Source: Liolophura sinensis (Eukaryota > Mollusca > Polyplacophora > Chitonida > Chitonidae). Taken from it: a DNA stretch of 64,000 nt. Position 1 is the stretch's first letter, and the number at the start of each line of letters is the position of its first letter. Both the position numbers and the translations under genes were made by a program. This document shows, one piece after another, positions 10,501-20,853 of this stretch. The stretch covers positions 25,089,265 through 25,153,264 of the forward strand of contig NC_088303.1 in assembly GCF_032854445.1 (NCBI RefSeq). The letters are read 5' to 3'. The notes beneath the pieces are model-generated. The model was given only the letters and a program-made list of their open reading frames with translations, did not search any database and was not told the origin of the DNA.

Positions 10501-12138
10501 GGTTTTACAGATAACAAATTTTGGGTGATTCTATCCACTGTGGTGCTCAAAAGCGCTGTTTTAAAGGAGAAGAAGATTTAAATATCAAACAAATACCATT
10601 GAAAAAAGAATGCATTTCCTTGCAGGTGAATGCCATAAAAAATGCTAATATGTACCCCATGTTGATAAATTATAAATAAAAGTCAGCGCCAAAATTCGCT
10701 GTGGGCGACTCCATTTTGCCTAAGAACTAGTCCCGAAATCTTCTGTGTTAGGAGGAGAATTCCCGTCGGAAACCGCCGAAGTGCAGTTCGTACATTTCCG
10801 GTAGAACAGTACAGTTCGTTTTCCGCTTGACGATCGGGAAATCGGAATGTTGGACGTAGGTTCCGAGTTGACACGAACAAGCCGGCAGTTTTAACGGCTC
10901 TCATTGGTTGAAACGCAACACACCCCCAGCATAAATTGCTGGGTGTTAAAGATGAAGGACGCTATGAACTCAACGATTTGTGCCAGCTTTGCCGCTTCAG
11001 GCTGTACGGGCATGGCGAGAAAAAATGGCAAAATCATGCAACAGGCACCACCCTATAGAAAAAATGTGCTCTTTTCAGCCTATAGTGTCATTGTTTTAAG
11101 TTTTCTTCTCCTTTAAATGTTGAACAGTCACTGATACAGAGTACGACCATGAATCAGTACCTCAGGTCGTCGCGGCATACTGTCCAAAGGGTTTTTCTTA
11201 AAATACCAATGGACACAACCATTACAGCCTGAGCTAACTCCTCTAGAGTTTGAAAAAGATTGTTCCTGCCATTGATGACTCGTCCTTGAGCACCGCAGTC
11301 ATGCGCGATAGGGTTCCTATCAGGGGATCTGCTCTATCCTCTGGTCGTTATAGATCCCTACAGAAGGCCTTGTTACGTAATTCAAATTGCCATGCATGAA
11401 TTCGTTTCCCCTTAAATGGTGTGCACTCCTTACGTAATCATTAACCTACTCTTATACGATTACTGAGGCGCTCAAAGAGAAATAAATTTTAGGATTGGGT
11501 CTGAAAAAATTTTATCCCAACTTTATTCCAACAGTGGAAATACAAATCCCACAACCCCTTTGTCAGGGAGACCACATTGTTCTGTCGCTAGGCGAAATGG
11601 AAATTCCCATTGGCCAGGTGGAACAGAACATTTAATATTTTATTTCATCAACGCAGTAGAAATGATGGATCTTGCCACTTCCCTTTAGCTCAAACTGATA
11701 TTTAATGAAGGCTGCACATTCTGGTCTCTTTCTCACGTTGTATACAGCTGTAGAATATTGATTCTTTGATGTTTACTTTTTGTCAGATCAAAACCGGGCG
11801 GAGATAGCTGGGTTGTGGGGTTCGATAATCCGAACTATGCCAACACAGTGCTTCCCGAAACCCGCCAAGACAGAAACGTAGCCGAAGTCGTTTATGAGGA
11901 AAGTTCTAGAGTCGCCATGTTTCCACCGGAAGAAAAAGGTGCATGCGGCACAACATGCGCAGAGGACATGTGCACACCATATCCTCAACCGGATGTTTGT
12001 TCGGTTGCTGCGAGAAAACCAGCAGAAAATCATTATGTGTCATTTGACTTTCAAGATGGATGCCCTCCTCCAGAATCACATTCCCATGATCAACATGGAG
12101 GAAACCACACTCAAACATCACCGAAAGAAACGAGTTAG
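7314..12138 (+). CDS. Single-pass C-type lectin receptor gene (six exons placed, 5' exon missing)
   Basis: Six exons join with consistent splice phases over 453 codons plus stop. Order of the product: C-type lectin domain of about 150 residues; a Ser/Thr/Asn-rich stalk with eight N-X-S/T sites; a short polar linker; a transmembrane helix (IVGVLMGACVFAALLVMAVF) stopped by YRKR; a cytoplasmic tail of about 117 residues. The CTLD shows the family core WLGAHD, WKWVTG, W-x-x-G-x-P and the final Cys pair ending in YICQY. The Ca2+/sugar-binding signatures EPN or QPD, and WND, are not present (GQPS and WHD instead), so classical Ca2+-dependent sugar binding is doubtful. The tail starts with FDNPNY, an LDL-receptor type FxNPxY internalisation signal, and has YVSF, a possible YxxPhi motif. 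Inference: an endocytic or recognition receptor on the cell surface. Ligand unknown. Confidence 0.85.
8038..8208 (+). CDS. Lectin receptor exon B: second part of CTLD
   Basis: Acceptor cgtacgacag, donor gtgagt. Phase 1 at both ends. Encodes TWSNWEAGQPS, AEDCAVLRL, GKWHDYRC and YICQY, which is the Ca2+-site and C-terminal half of the fold, with a WHD triplet where sugar-binding lectins have WND. Confidence 0.88.
8417..8812 (+). CDS. Lectin receptor exon C: glycosylated stalk
   Basis: Acceptor aacttgataag, donor gtaaga, phase 1 at both ends. Encodes 132 residues rich in Ser, Thr, Asn and Glu. Eight N-glycosylation sequons are visible: NES, NDS, NIS, NFT, NVT, NVS, NET, NVT. No folded domain is recognised. 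It ends with an acidic, tyrosine-rich NDYYKDY. Confidence 0.85.
9276..9353 (+). CDS. Lectin receptor exon D: short juxtamembrane linker
   Basis: Acceptor acttttattttgcag. The donor gttcgt is canonical only in its first two bases, so this boundary is the weakest in the model. The length of 78 bp keeps phase 1 on both sides. It encodes a polar 26-residue segment (DDALHSEVKS, then SKEDTSKSLIG). The exon might be skipped in some transcripts without changing frame. Confidence 0.65.
10357..10435 (+). CDS. Lectin receptor exon E: transmembrane helix
   Basis: Acceptor ttcgcccccag, donor gtaaat. Enters in phase 1 and leaves in phase 2. Encodes one hydrophobic helix of about 20 residues followed by a YRKR stop-transfer signal, so the N-terminus should be outside and the tail cytoplasmic. 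Confidence 0.85.
10565..11112. mobile_element. Non-autonomous DNA transposon (MITE) with TTAA target duplication
   Basis: TTAA flanks both ends (10561-10564 and 11113-11116). Directly inside are inverted repeats: AGGAGAAGAA on the left and its exact reverse complement TTCTTCTCCT on the right, continuing inward for about 18 bp with two mismatches. The 548-bp interior has no transposase. TTAA duplication is characteristic of piggyBac and Kolobok superfamilies; which of them mobilised this copy cannot be settled from the ends alone. It lies in the last intron of the lectin receptor gene. Confidence 0.85.
11787..12138 (+). CDS. Lectin receptor exon F: cytoplasmic tail and stop
   Basis: Acceptor tttttgtcag; ends at a TAG stop at 12136-12138. 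The tail opens with GGDSWVVGFDNPNYA, where FDNPNY fits the FxNPxY signal bound by PTB-domain clathrin adaptors. Further Tyr motifs are VVYEES and HYVSF. A Cys-rich patch (GACGTTCAEDMC) and a His/Gln-rich end follow. Confidence 0.85.
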
Positions 12139-12139
12139 T

Positions 12140-14695
12140 GAACTATCCGTTACCAAAATATTCCATTCTCTTGCTTATGCATCACAACAGAGAAGGGTAT
12201 TTAGAGAAATTGGACGCAAATGACAGATATTTTTAGTCTGTCTGTCGGTCGGATTGTCTGTCGGTGAAGTAATCCTATCTTCTGACAATGACCTTACATC
12301 GAGTTTTGTGGGAAATGTTGCGTTTGGTATTAAAGAAATGCAGAATTGGATTGCTATGTTCTGGTCACGATAGCAAATCATTCCGCAAATTCGAGATATC
12401 TTTCTTTCACAACGGTTTAACAGCCTCAGTATAATGAGCCAAGGTGTCAGAATACGTTGTGAGCAGGAGGGACACAGAGTGCATGGGAAATGTAGGCTGT
12501 TACTGGGTCAGAAAGGTGACAGGAACGAGATAAACAACAGAAATATACTGTGAAATGTTATGCTGCTTTGAATCACAAAGTGATCGAATGGTGTTAACTT
12601 AACGAACATGTGATAATTAACAGGAAATTGTCGTGAATTTACCACGATATTAATGATAAGACACTGTGTTTTATGTATAAGTATCTTTCCATGGTTACGC
12701 AGTGTGCTTTCTTCTTTTATCGTGCATATGACATTACCATTTCCTTCTTTTTTCTTTACTTGTGAGTGCAAGATTACAAAAAATACTTCTGATAGAGGAC
12801 AGATCTATTGTCATCTAACATTACTTCAGATCACTTAATATTAGTTAAGCTGTCTTAACATAAATGTACCAAAAACGTTTGAATTTTAACACGATGCCCA
12901 ATACGTGTATGATGAACGTGTGTAGATTTATTAAGTGTGACTTTAATGTGTAAAAGTCATTTGTAGTCGTGTTTAACTTGTATCGTGTAAATAGGTTAAG
13001 TGTGAAAACAAGTGGTGACATTTCAATATGTAAAATGGTGTTCGTTTTTTCCTGCTCTACCGTTGAAGACAATATACATTTATAAGTTTCATATTTTACC
13101 AGCGTGGGAAATTTCTAAGCATCGACACGGCCTGTAATCGCAACCGAATTTCCCGCAGTATCCTCCCTCTGTAGGTGTTCTAACGTACTCATCTTCAAAC
13201 ACTTCCTCTCCTACACTCGAAACAATTAACAGTTTAAATATATATTATCACACATATTTCTAAACTGGTTTATTTAACTTAAATGAATTAAATTTTGTTC
13301 ACTTCTTTTTACCCTATTCAACTTTACTGTTTTCAATGTCTTAAGGACAAATAAAGCTTACATTTGAGTCATTTTTTGTGCTTCCCTGAATTATGTTAGG
13401 TAAAATGTTAATCCAGGGCATGTAGCGCTATGTTTGACATTTCGGCACCATATGTCTCTTAATTACATACATCTTAATTATATTCTATACCAACAGGGGT
13501 GTTCTTACAGATTATAGTGGGTCTCTTAATCAAGATTTTGTGTCTTATTTGGATGATGGGTGGTCTAAAAACGACAATACCTCCTCTTCACCGGAATCCC
13601 GGCGTGGTGCCAAACCTTCTGAAAATGAGAACCTGTAATCAAGGTGGCGTATCGAAGGTCAACATAATGTGTCGTATTTTGATCGTGCTTGGCATAAAAC
13701 AACAATAATCTCCCTTCATCGAAGACTGTTACAAAGTGAATAATAAAATCAATGACAGCAATATGTGCTGATGTTTCACAACCTGGTTGATTCGTAACGT
13801 TATACTTCATAGACTAGCCTGTGAAGGTAAGGCGAGGATTTGGCCCACAACGGTGACAACGAAAGAGATCACTTCTGCCATCCATTGCGTATAACCAGCT
13901 ATTTCGTCGCATTAGGAGTAATCATCCACTGTTTGAAGCCAATCAAACACACCAATGTGCCGTTGTGTGGGCTCGCTTGGCTTTTGGCAAAATCTGTCAA
14001 TAACTTCTCAGTCGTTTTTCGCGGCACATGTTTACCTTGTCTGCACTATTTACTATGTACCTACGTCATTCACGAGTGTGTACAAAACTTACCGAAGACA
14101 ACAGGTTTAGGTTTAAATCACCAACTGACAAAAACAGCCAAAGCAAACATCAAAGTAAAACCCAAATCAACTTTTTAACGTATTCACGTGAAAACCATTT
14201 ATCTCAATTTCATTTCTTGACATAAATTCGCGGGAGTAGGACTTGGACAGAAGACCCGTCTTTGTGAACTTTGTGAACTTTTGATATAGCCTGTTGTTTT
14301 GTATGTTCAATTTTATTGTTGTCTCTGTAATATGCAATTTTATACAGTTCAAGGGAAATAACTCGTTTGGTTAGTGGCATACTCACCCTCACTGGAACGT
14401 ACCAGATGAAAGATGATCGGCAGCTGTCAAATGGTATATTGAAAATGTAAACAAATTGTATTACCTGTTGTCTCCGTCAAGTTCGAGATAACTGTTCAGT
14501 ACTGAATCTGGCTATGGACCATGTTATGGACATTATTATTGAATTGTCTGAGCAGAATGAAAGAGGAAAAGATAAAAAAAAATAAGCTTAAGTTAACACA
14601 AGAAATAGAGCATCTAGAATCACAACATTGTGCTGCACAAAACAAAGCACAGCAATATTTGACTACAACTAGTCAATAATCGCAAGGCCAGTTCC
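12140..14695. other. Mostly non-coding; one candidate exon
   Basis: Downstream of the lectin receptor. Apart from the candidate terminal exon at 13511-13638, listed separately, I see short frames only and no repeat arrays. Confidence 0.4.
13511..13638 (+). CDS. Candidate terminal exon, perhaps an alternative receptor tail
   Basis: A good acceptor (ggggtgttcttacag) is followed by an open frame of 41 codons and a TAA stop. It would be entered in phase 1. The product, with pieces such as LNQDFVSYLDDGWSKND and SSSPESRRGAKPSENENL, is polar and tail-like. The upstream tail exon contains a weak internal donor (aaaaag/gtgcat near 11937) that would deliver the right phase, giving a shorter alternative cytoplasmic tail that keeps FDNPNY. 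No transcript evidence exists here; it could belong to another gene or be chance. Confidence 0.3.
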
Positions 14696-14708
14696 CAAAA
14701 CGACGTTT

Positions 14709-14890
14709 GATTGATTGATTTATTTATTTATTTTGATCGGTGTTTTACACCGAACTCAAGAATATTTCACTTATGCGCCGGCGGCCAGCATTATGGTGGA
14801 AGGAAACCAGGGAGAGCCCGGGGAAGACCCACAATCATCCGCAGGTTGCTGCAAGACCGTCCCACTAATGGCCAGAGAGAAAACCAGCCA
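14709..14890 (-). mobile_element. SINE-1, 5'-truncated, with 12-bp target duplication
   Basis: Minus-strand SINE-1 body (ccggcggccagcattatgg, tcaagaatatttcactta) lacking the tRNA head. The 12 bases aaaacgacgttt occur on both sides (14697-14708 and 14904-14915), a clear target-site duplication. A run of A lies between the truncated 5' end and the right duplication. Confidence 0.85.
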
Positions 14891-15169
14891 AAAAAAAAAA
14901 AAAAAAACGACGTTTAACGCAAATTACCAAAGAACGACCAAAGAAAATGGATATAATGTACGAAAATAGAACGGAATCATACACTGAGAATTGGTCAGCA
15001 GTTTCCAATGATGCAGGAAAGACGCAAGGTATATTCTAAGTAACTGAGTGAAATCAGTGTTCAAATCGCGTAACATGCTAGAATATCAGTTGTTAATAAC
15101 AAAATATGTATCTCGGTTGACTTTGATTGTTCATATATCCAACGTGGTGATCTTATTCAACATGGTGGA

Positions 15170-15527
15170 GTGAGTGAGTGAGTGCTTGGGGTTTAACGTC
15201 GTGCTCAACAATTTTTCAGTCATATGACGACGAAGGAATCCTTAGGGTGTATGAATGTACCCCCTTGTTGCCGGACGGATTCCCACCGCTCTTTTATCTA
15301 GTGCTGCTTCACTGAAACGACTTACCGAAGGTAAGTAAGCCACCCCGCCCGAGCCATTATACTGATACGGGTCAACCAGTTGTTGCACTATCCCTTTTAT
15401 GCTGAACGCCAAGCGAGGGAGTTACAACTTCCTCTTTTAAAGTCTTAGGTGTGACTTGACCTAGGATTGTTTCTGGATCTACCGCTCCAGAAGCGGACGC
15501 TCTACCAATGGTGCTATCCGGGCCGGT
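15170..15527 (-). mobile_element. SINE-2, full-length, with 11-bp target duplication
   Basis: A second tRNA-derived SINE family. Read on the minus strand it opens with a tRNA-like head (ggcccggatagcacca, then ttggtagagcg as box A) and ends in a (cact)n tail that appears on the plus strand as gagtgagtgagtg. The body includes the block which on the plus strand reads gtttaacgtcgtgctcaac. The 11 bases aacatggtgga flank it at 15159-15169 and 15528-15538. It differs at many sites from the two other copies, so it is older. Confidence 0.88.
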
Positions 15528-15779
15528 AACATGGTGGATATACAATCCTTAGCCCCCGGGTCAAGCGGAATTAGACACAATCATACAACACAGAGCCAGA
15601 GATTCAGGACACTCTGTCCACATTTACTTGCAAGAGAACTGTTCTAATTGTAAAACTTAAGAAACTTGGAGTGAAGGCGATTGATGGAATAACCCTGACA
15701 CACAAGTTTTTGCAGTAATAGTTGAATGAAGTCGTCGCACAAGACGCAGGATCTAATAAATGCTACAGGGCGAGAAATG

Positions 15780-18700
15780 CCGTTGAATCAGTAGGTCGAT
15801 CGGCAACTGCATATCAGATTGCTAACAAAAGACGACCGGAAACAAGGAGGTCAGAGGCGACAAATAGCCATTTACTTAGAAGAACTCGACAAATTTAGGC
15901 TAATTCGCCAGGGTTTTTCCAAAGATTTGGAAGTATTTGCAGATTTGCTTGATATTGCGGTCGTAAATTTGAAAGAAGCTGGTCGATCTGAAGAATTATG
16001 TTCTGGGTTACTGTATAATAAACATCCGAAGAAAATGACAGAAATTATGACTGCACAATATCAACGTTGATTATATGAGTAAAATAGGAAAGAGTCAATG
16101 GATTTACTGGCAGAGTGGAGAATTTCAGATTATTGCTCACGAAACCGATCAAAGATTGATCAATGACAATCGCAAATTTGACAGAAAATACACGGAAGAA
16201 ACCACTGGTACAATGTATGCTACTGATGTTAGTTAATCCACAGCACTAGGTTGTAAAATGTGTGGAAACCAACATCCACTCTGGAGGTGAGACAACTTCA
16301 AAGCACTTCAGCGTTGGGAGTTAGCAAAACGAGAAACTCTATGTTATCGTTACTTAGCAATAGATCACAAGGGATCAGAATGCCCAAGAAAAATACACTG
16401 TGGTATCAATAGTTGTCAAAATCCACACAACAGACCATTACACCAAGGTGCATACATGTAATCTCGTCCAAACAATCGTAAGGCAACTATCCCGCCATTG
16501 AATAGTCAAAGACAGGTTCGCCCTCGAGATTCTACAGTCTGAAGTTTCTTTCCCCTCTGAGAGGGAGCATCAAAAACATGTCATTAATCACAACCGACCA
16601 CATTGCTTTCCTACAAATGGAACGCAGAGGTGATCACCGTGAGGACGGATTGTGTTGTCTTGAAAAATCGCTACCGACGCTTATCATTGAATGCACTGGT
16701 AGATGACGCCAGTACAAAGACTTATGTTAATGCAGATGTCGCAGCCGAATTAGGCTTCTCTGGTGAATTCCGCAAGGTGTCAATAAGGGTTGTGAAGCGT
16801 CAAGTTTAAACATTTGAAACCATGTGCATTGAGTTTGGGCTAGAAAGCTTAAATGGTGAAGTCGGCATGAACTTTGAGGCCTACACTACTTACCAAGTAA
16901 CAGGGGACTTAAAAGCGGTAGATTGGAACAACCGAACAACTACGAGATGGCGTTACATAGGCTAGAAACACTGAGAAAAACCTCTTAAAACAGGGACATC
17001 GGAGAGGTATATTCAGAAGTAATCCAGCCAAATGTGAACACTACAGTTTGTTTCCTACAGTAAGAAATGCTTGGGTGTCAGTGAAGGGAAGGTTACAACA
17101 AGTGTTTTTGATGAGATTGCAGTCGGGTCACGTTCCTTTGAATTTTTATCTCTGTAGAATTGGAAATCATCCCACTGGGTTTTGTAACCACTGCAATGTT
17201 TTAGAAACTATCGATCATCTTTTACTTCTGTGTCCATATTATGGACAGATTCGTAATGACATATTAAGACGGCTTTCGATTTTAGGTGTGCAACAATCAT
17301 CAGTGGCCACTCTTTTAAATCCACAAATCAACAAAGCTCAAATATTTAATTTGGTAGTATTTTTTGCCACAAGGAGTAAGAGATTCTGTTATCCACTATA
17401 TTAGCCACCTTTAGGGGGTGCCCAAATTAAATAGATTCTGTTATCATCGTTATTATTTAACTGGTCTCTAAATTTGATAACTACTAATTATCTTTTCAGG
17501 ATGACAAGAACAGAAAATATTTGGTTGCTCTGGCATGAACCTGTGGATGGCCGGTGTAGATTGGGATGAAAAGTTAGTAGAAAACCTAACGAATGTGATA
17601 GCTGGCAAATGGTCACAAGTAGCCGTTGAAATACGATCTCTTTTCAGTTTACCCGAGTCAGGGTTTTATTTTAACTGTTCCAAGCCCTTTCGTGGCTATC
17701 AGAATTAAATTACTTCATACATAAGTGGATGCGTATGCTGTTGTGGCGTATACGCGTTTTCAGTACGAGTCGTCAAAAATCTCAGTGAGAATGGTGGCCG
17801 CAAAATCAAGAGTGGCACCTTCAAATTCCACTAGCATCCCTCGACTGGAGATGGCGGTGCTCTATCAGGACTCGACTCGCTGTCGCAGTGGTGAAAACCC
17901 TTGATGTCACTATGAATAATGTGATATACTGGTCGGAGATTATGAATGTTCTGTGGTGGATAAGTGGTAAGAGCCGACATTTCAAGCCCTTCAATGCAAA
18001 TCGTATTGGAGAAATTCAAAACTTTACCGAACCTACACGGTGGGGGTAGGTACCAACAGTTCAAAAACTCGCTGCAACAAGAGGACTGAAGGGGGTGGAC
18101 CTTAACAACAAAAGTTGTAATGGTCAGAACCAGATATCAGATGGAGAACGAAACTGACTGGCCGATAAATCTCATCGAACAGCTGCTGTCTAGAAATGAA
18201 ATGAAAAAGACAAAACGAAGCAAGAAGGCAAGTTTTGTGTTTTTTGTGCAAGTTTCTGGTTTTACTCGCTTTTCTAAGTGGATTCGACTTGTACGGGTCA
18301 GAAGTTTTTGAACAATTGCAGAACGTCAAAAAGTGAAAGAAGTCAGAGTGAACTTCAGCCGGAAGAAAAACGGGATGTCGAAGATCAAATCATTCAACAC
18401 GCCCAGATCGAAGCCCTTTCAACAGAATACAAGGCCATACAAGCAAAGAGAGAAATTTAAACGTCGTGCAAAATTGCTGACAAAGTTGATAGCGTTAACA
18501 TGAAAAGGGACACCATGCATCACCAGACTTGCATTGCTGTAAAACATTCCTTCAGAGCATTACCAACTACAGCGGTGGACTATGAGGGTCTCTTCTTTAC
18601 CCCTGTCTGTTCACCTATTTCGCAACTCGATCTGTTCATCTTGAGATCACATTTGGATTGGACACGGACTCCTTTTTGAATGGATTTTATAGAACGGTCA

Positions 18701-18800
18701 GTTGCAGAGGGCTTCCTGAAATGGTACTCTCTGATAATGGCGGAAATTTTGTAGGACCTAATCGTGAACTGTGTGAACTATTGTTCAAATGTCATCAGCT
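15780..18800 (+). mobile_element. BEL/Pao LTR-retroelement fossil, broken
   Basis: Scattered plus-strand blocks in family order: a gag-like part (EELDKFRLIRQGFSKDLEVF, LKEAGRSEELCSGLLYN) about 15.82-16.07 kb; a Cys/His-rich and protease-like part (LNALVDDASTKTYVNADVA) about 16.25-16.81 kb; an RNase H-like part about 17.55-18.11 kb; and an integrase N-terminal and core part about 18.33-18.79 kb. These are typical of BEL/Pao pol polyproteins (family knowledge). No LTRs were found and the RT region is largely missing. The element is broken many times and looks old. A LINE tail lies inside it at about 17.05-17.45 kb. Confidence 0.7.
17048..17455 (+). mobile_element. LINE 3' end fragment inside the BEL/Pao fossil
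   Basis: An open frame of 118 codons encodes LMRLQSGHVPLNFYLCRIG, then CNHCNVLETIDHLLLLCPYY, the RNase H-proximal C-terminal end with a C-x2-C...H...C finger seen in I/Jockey-like LINEs. The frame stops at 17402-17404 and is followed by a short 3' tail (ttagggggtgcccaaatt) rich in tta. Only the very end of the LINE is present, so it is a 5'-truncated insertion. Confidence 0.65.
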
Positions 18801-20390
18801 AATATGTACGCACACAAGGTGTAAAATGGTGTTTTAATCCTCATCATGCTCCAAAGTGTGGAGCATGATGAGAAAAAAATCCAGATCCCGATGTTGACAA
18901 ATTTTCATTGTGGTTGCGGTTCATTTCTTGACATAATATTTTGTTAGGTTTTCTGAATACACTTTGGGATGGAAATGAGGTCAGGTGATCTCCCTCAGGT
19001 GATCATGAAGTTGTGGCCACTTCATGATGTCAATATTCGCATTTTGCCAGAAATTTGTGTCAAAACAGCTGTGTGTGGTGTCGCATTGTCAAGTTGGAGC
19101 TGAAGGCCTGTACGACACACAGCTCCTAGACAAGGACCTGGTCACAATATTCCGCTTCATTGAGGTTCTCACGAATTATGCGAAAGCTTGAGCGCACTTT
19201 CCCACAGAAAGCTCCCCAAAACATTACGCTACTGTCACAAAATTGATCAACTCCCTCTATGCATCACCCAACATAAGATGGGCAGCGCGCAAAGGTTTTG
19301 GTAAGGTCTGGGCAGTTACGTCACCACTAAACAGTGGGTTACTGCTAATTGTAAAACCATTAGGCAAATGATATAATCATTTGATTCTCTTAGGCATCAC
19401 ACGTGGCTGTCCTCACCTGGGTGATCGGATGCACCGGGTTGATGCACACATGTCTTCAGGTTGTGAACTGCCCGTCTACTGCATCTCATGGAACATCCAA
19501 AAGCGACAGTACACTGGCCAGATTGGATCTTGCCATCTTCACGGTTATGTTCAACATTTCGGGGAATGAAAACTGTTGATCTCTCAGAATACGACCCAAA
19601 GTCATTGAAGAAAGATTGTTCCACACAGTATTACCTGTAGAATAAGCCAACCCTTCCCATACAACCTGTCAACCGGACTGAGCTTCTCCTATTAACCCGA
19701 ATATTTTTTGACGTTTTGCCCCTGCAGTAGATTCTAACAGTTGGCCCTATATGTTCTAAGCCTGTCCGAGAGAACCTCTATCCTGGCTTATACATCCTGG
19801 GAGGCACCAACACCAGATACAGCAAACAAGGATGTTGTGGTCATCTTAGTGGAAAATTTCAAACGAGTCAAGGCTGTGTGACAAACTGTATGCTGTTAGC
19901 ACTTTCTAACTTACTTCCACCAATTTGCCATCTCCTAGAGTTGTGGTATGAAACAATCTCGACAGAGCTCATGGGTAAATATGTCTTAGGTAATTAAAAG
20001 ACTAATGTTCGCCTTGTCCATCCGTGGCAGATGAATATCTTGAAAGTGTGTCGGCCTGTCCAAAAGTATATTTTTGTGATGCCATATTGTCTTTTAATAC
20101 ACGCAGCTTGGGAACCACAAACACGGTGGGAAGGTGCATCAAATGTCGCGTCTTTAACATCAGCAATATCCAAACACACAAGCCTTGTATTCGAAGTGGT
20201 ATTTTCTACTGAAAGCGTGGTGAGAGCTGTTTTTGAGCTCTGCAGACTAAGTTGATCAGGCAATGCACGAGAGTAAAGAAATGCGTGCGACCGTAATTCG
20301 TGCTACCCCAATGCATGGTACTTGAGTAGTTCTTGTAACATCAATACCAGTGACATGGCACGATGAATTAAGAATTTCAGCCTAAGTGAT
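18800..20390. other. No gene recognised
   Basis: Contains a short perfect hairpin (ctccaaagtgtggag near 18850) and, at 20296-20372, a block resembling 45372-45450 (taacatcaataccagtgac). Between 19000 and 19650 minus-strand text hints at transposase-like sequence, but no motif is clear enough to name. Confidence 0.4.
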
Positions 20391-20392
20391 AA

Positions 20393-20853
20393 ATAAACGT
20401 TGTAGGTTCAGTATTGGCAAAGTATGAGTTGTGGGTTCAGTCTTGTTCAGTCTCATTAAACTATGAGTTATGGATTCAGTCCTAGGACGTTGTGAGTTGT
20501 GGGTTCAGACTTAGGAAAGAATGAGTTGTGGGTTCAGACTTAGTAAAGAATGAGTTATTGGTCCAGTCTCAGGAAACTATGAGACTGAGTACTAGTAAAC
20601 AGTGAGTTGTGGGTTCAGTTTTAAGAAAGAATGAGTTGTGGGTTCAGTCTTAAGAAAGAATGAGTTGTGGGTTCAGTCTTAGAGAACTATCAGTTGTGGG
20701 TTCAGTCTTAGAGAACTATCAGTTGTGGGTTCAGACTTGGGAAACAATGAGTTGTGGGTCCAGACATAAAAAAAAATGAGTTATGGATTTAGACTTAGGA
20801 AACAATGAGTTGTGGGTTCAGCCTTAGAAAAGAATTATTTTTGGGTTCGGTCT
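20393..20853. repeat. 29-bp satellite, left block
   Basis: Monomers close to atgagttgtgggttcagac followed by ttaggaaaga repeat head to tail. The array stops abruptly where the Penelope-like element begins and resumes on its other side, so this and the block from 23425 were once continuous. Confidence 0.92.

Noticed and set aside
18940-19660. Minus-strand transposase-like text
   Set aside because: No catalytic motif or terminal repeat could be fixed, so no family is named.
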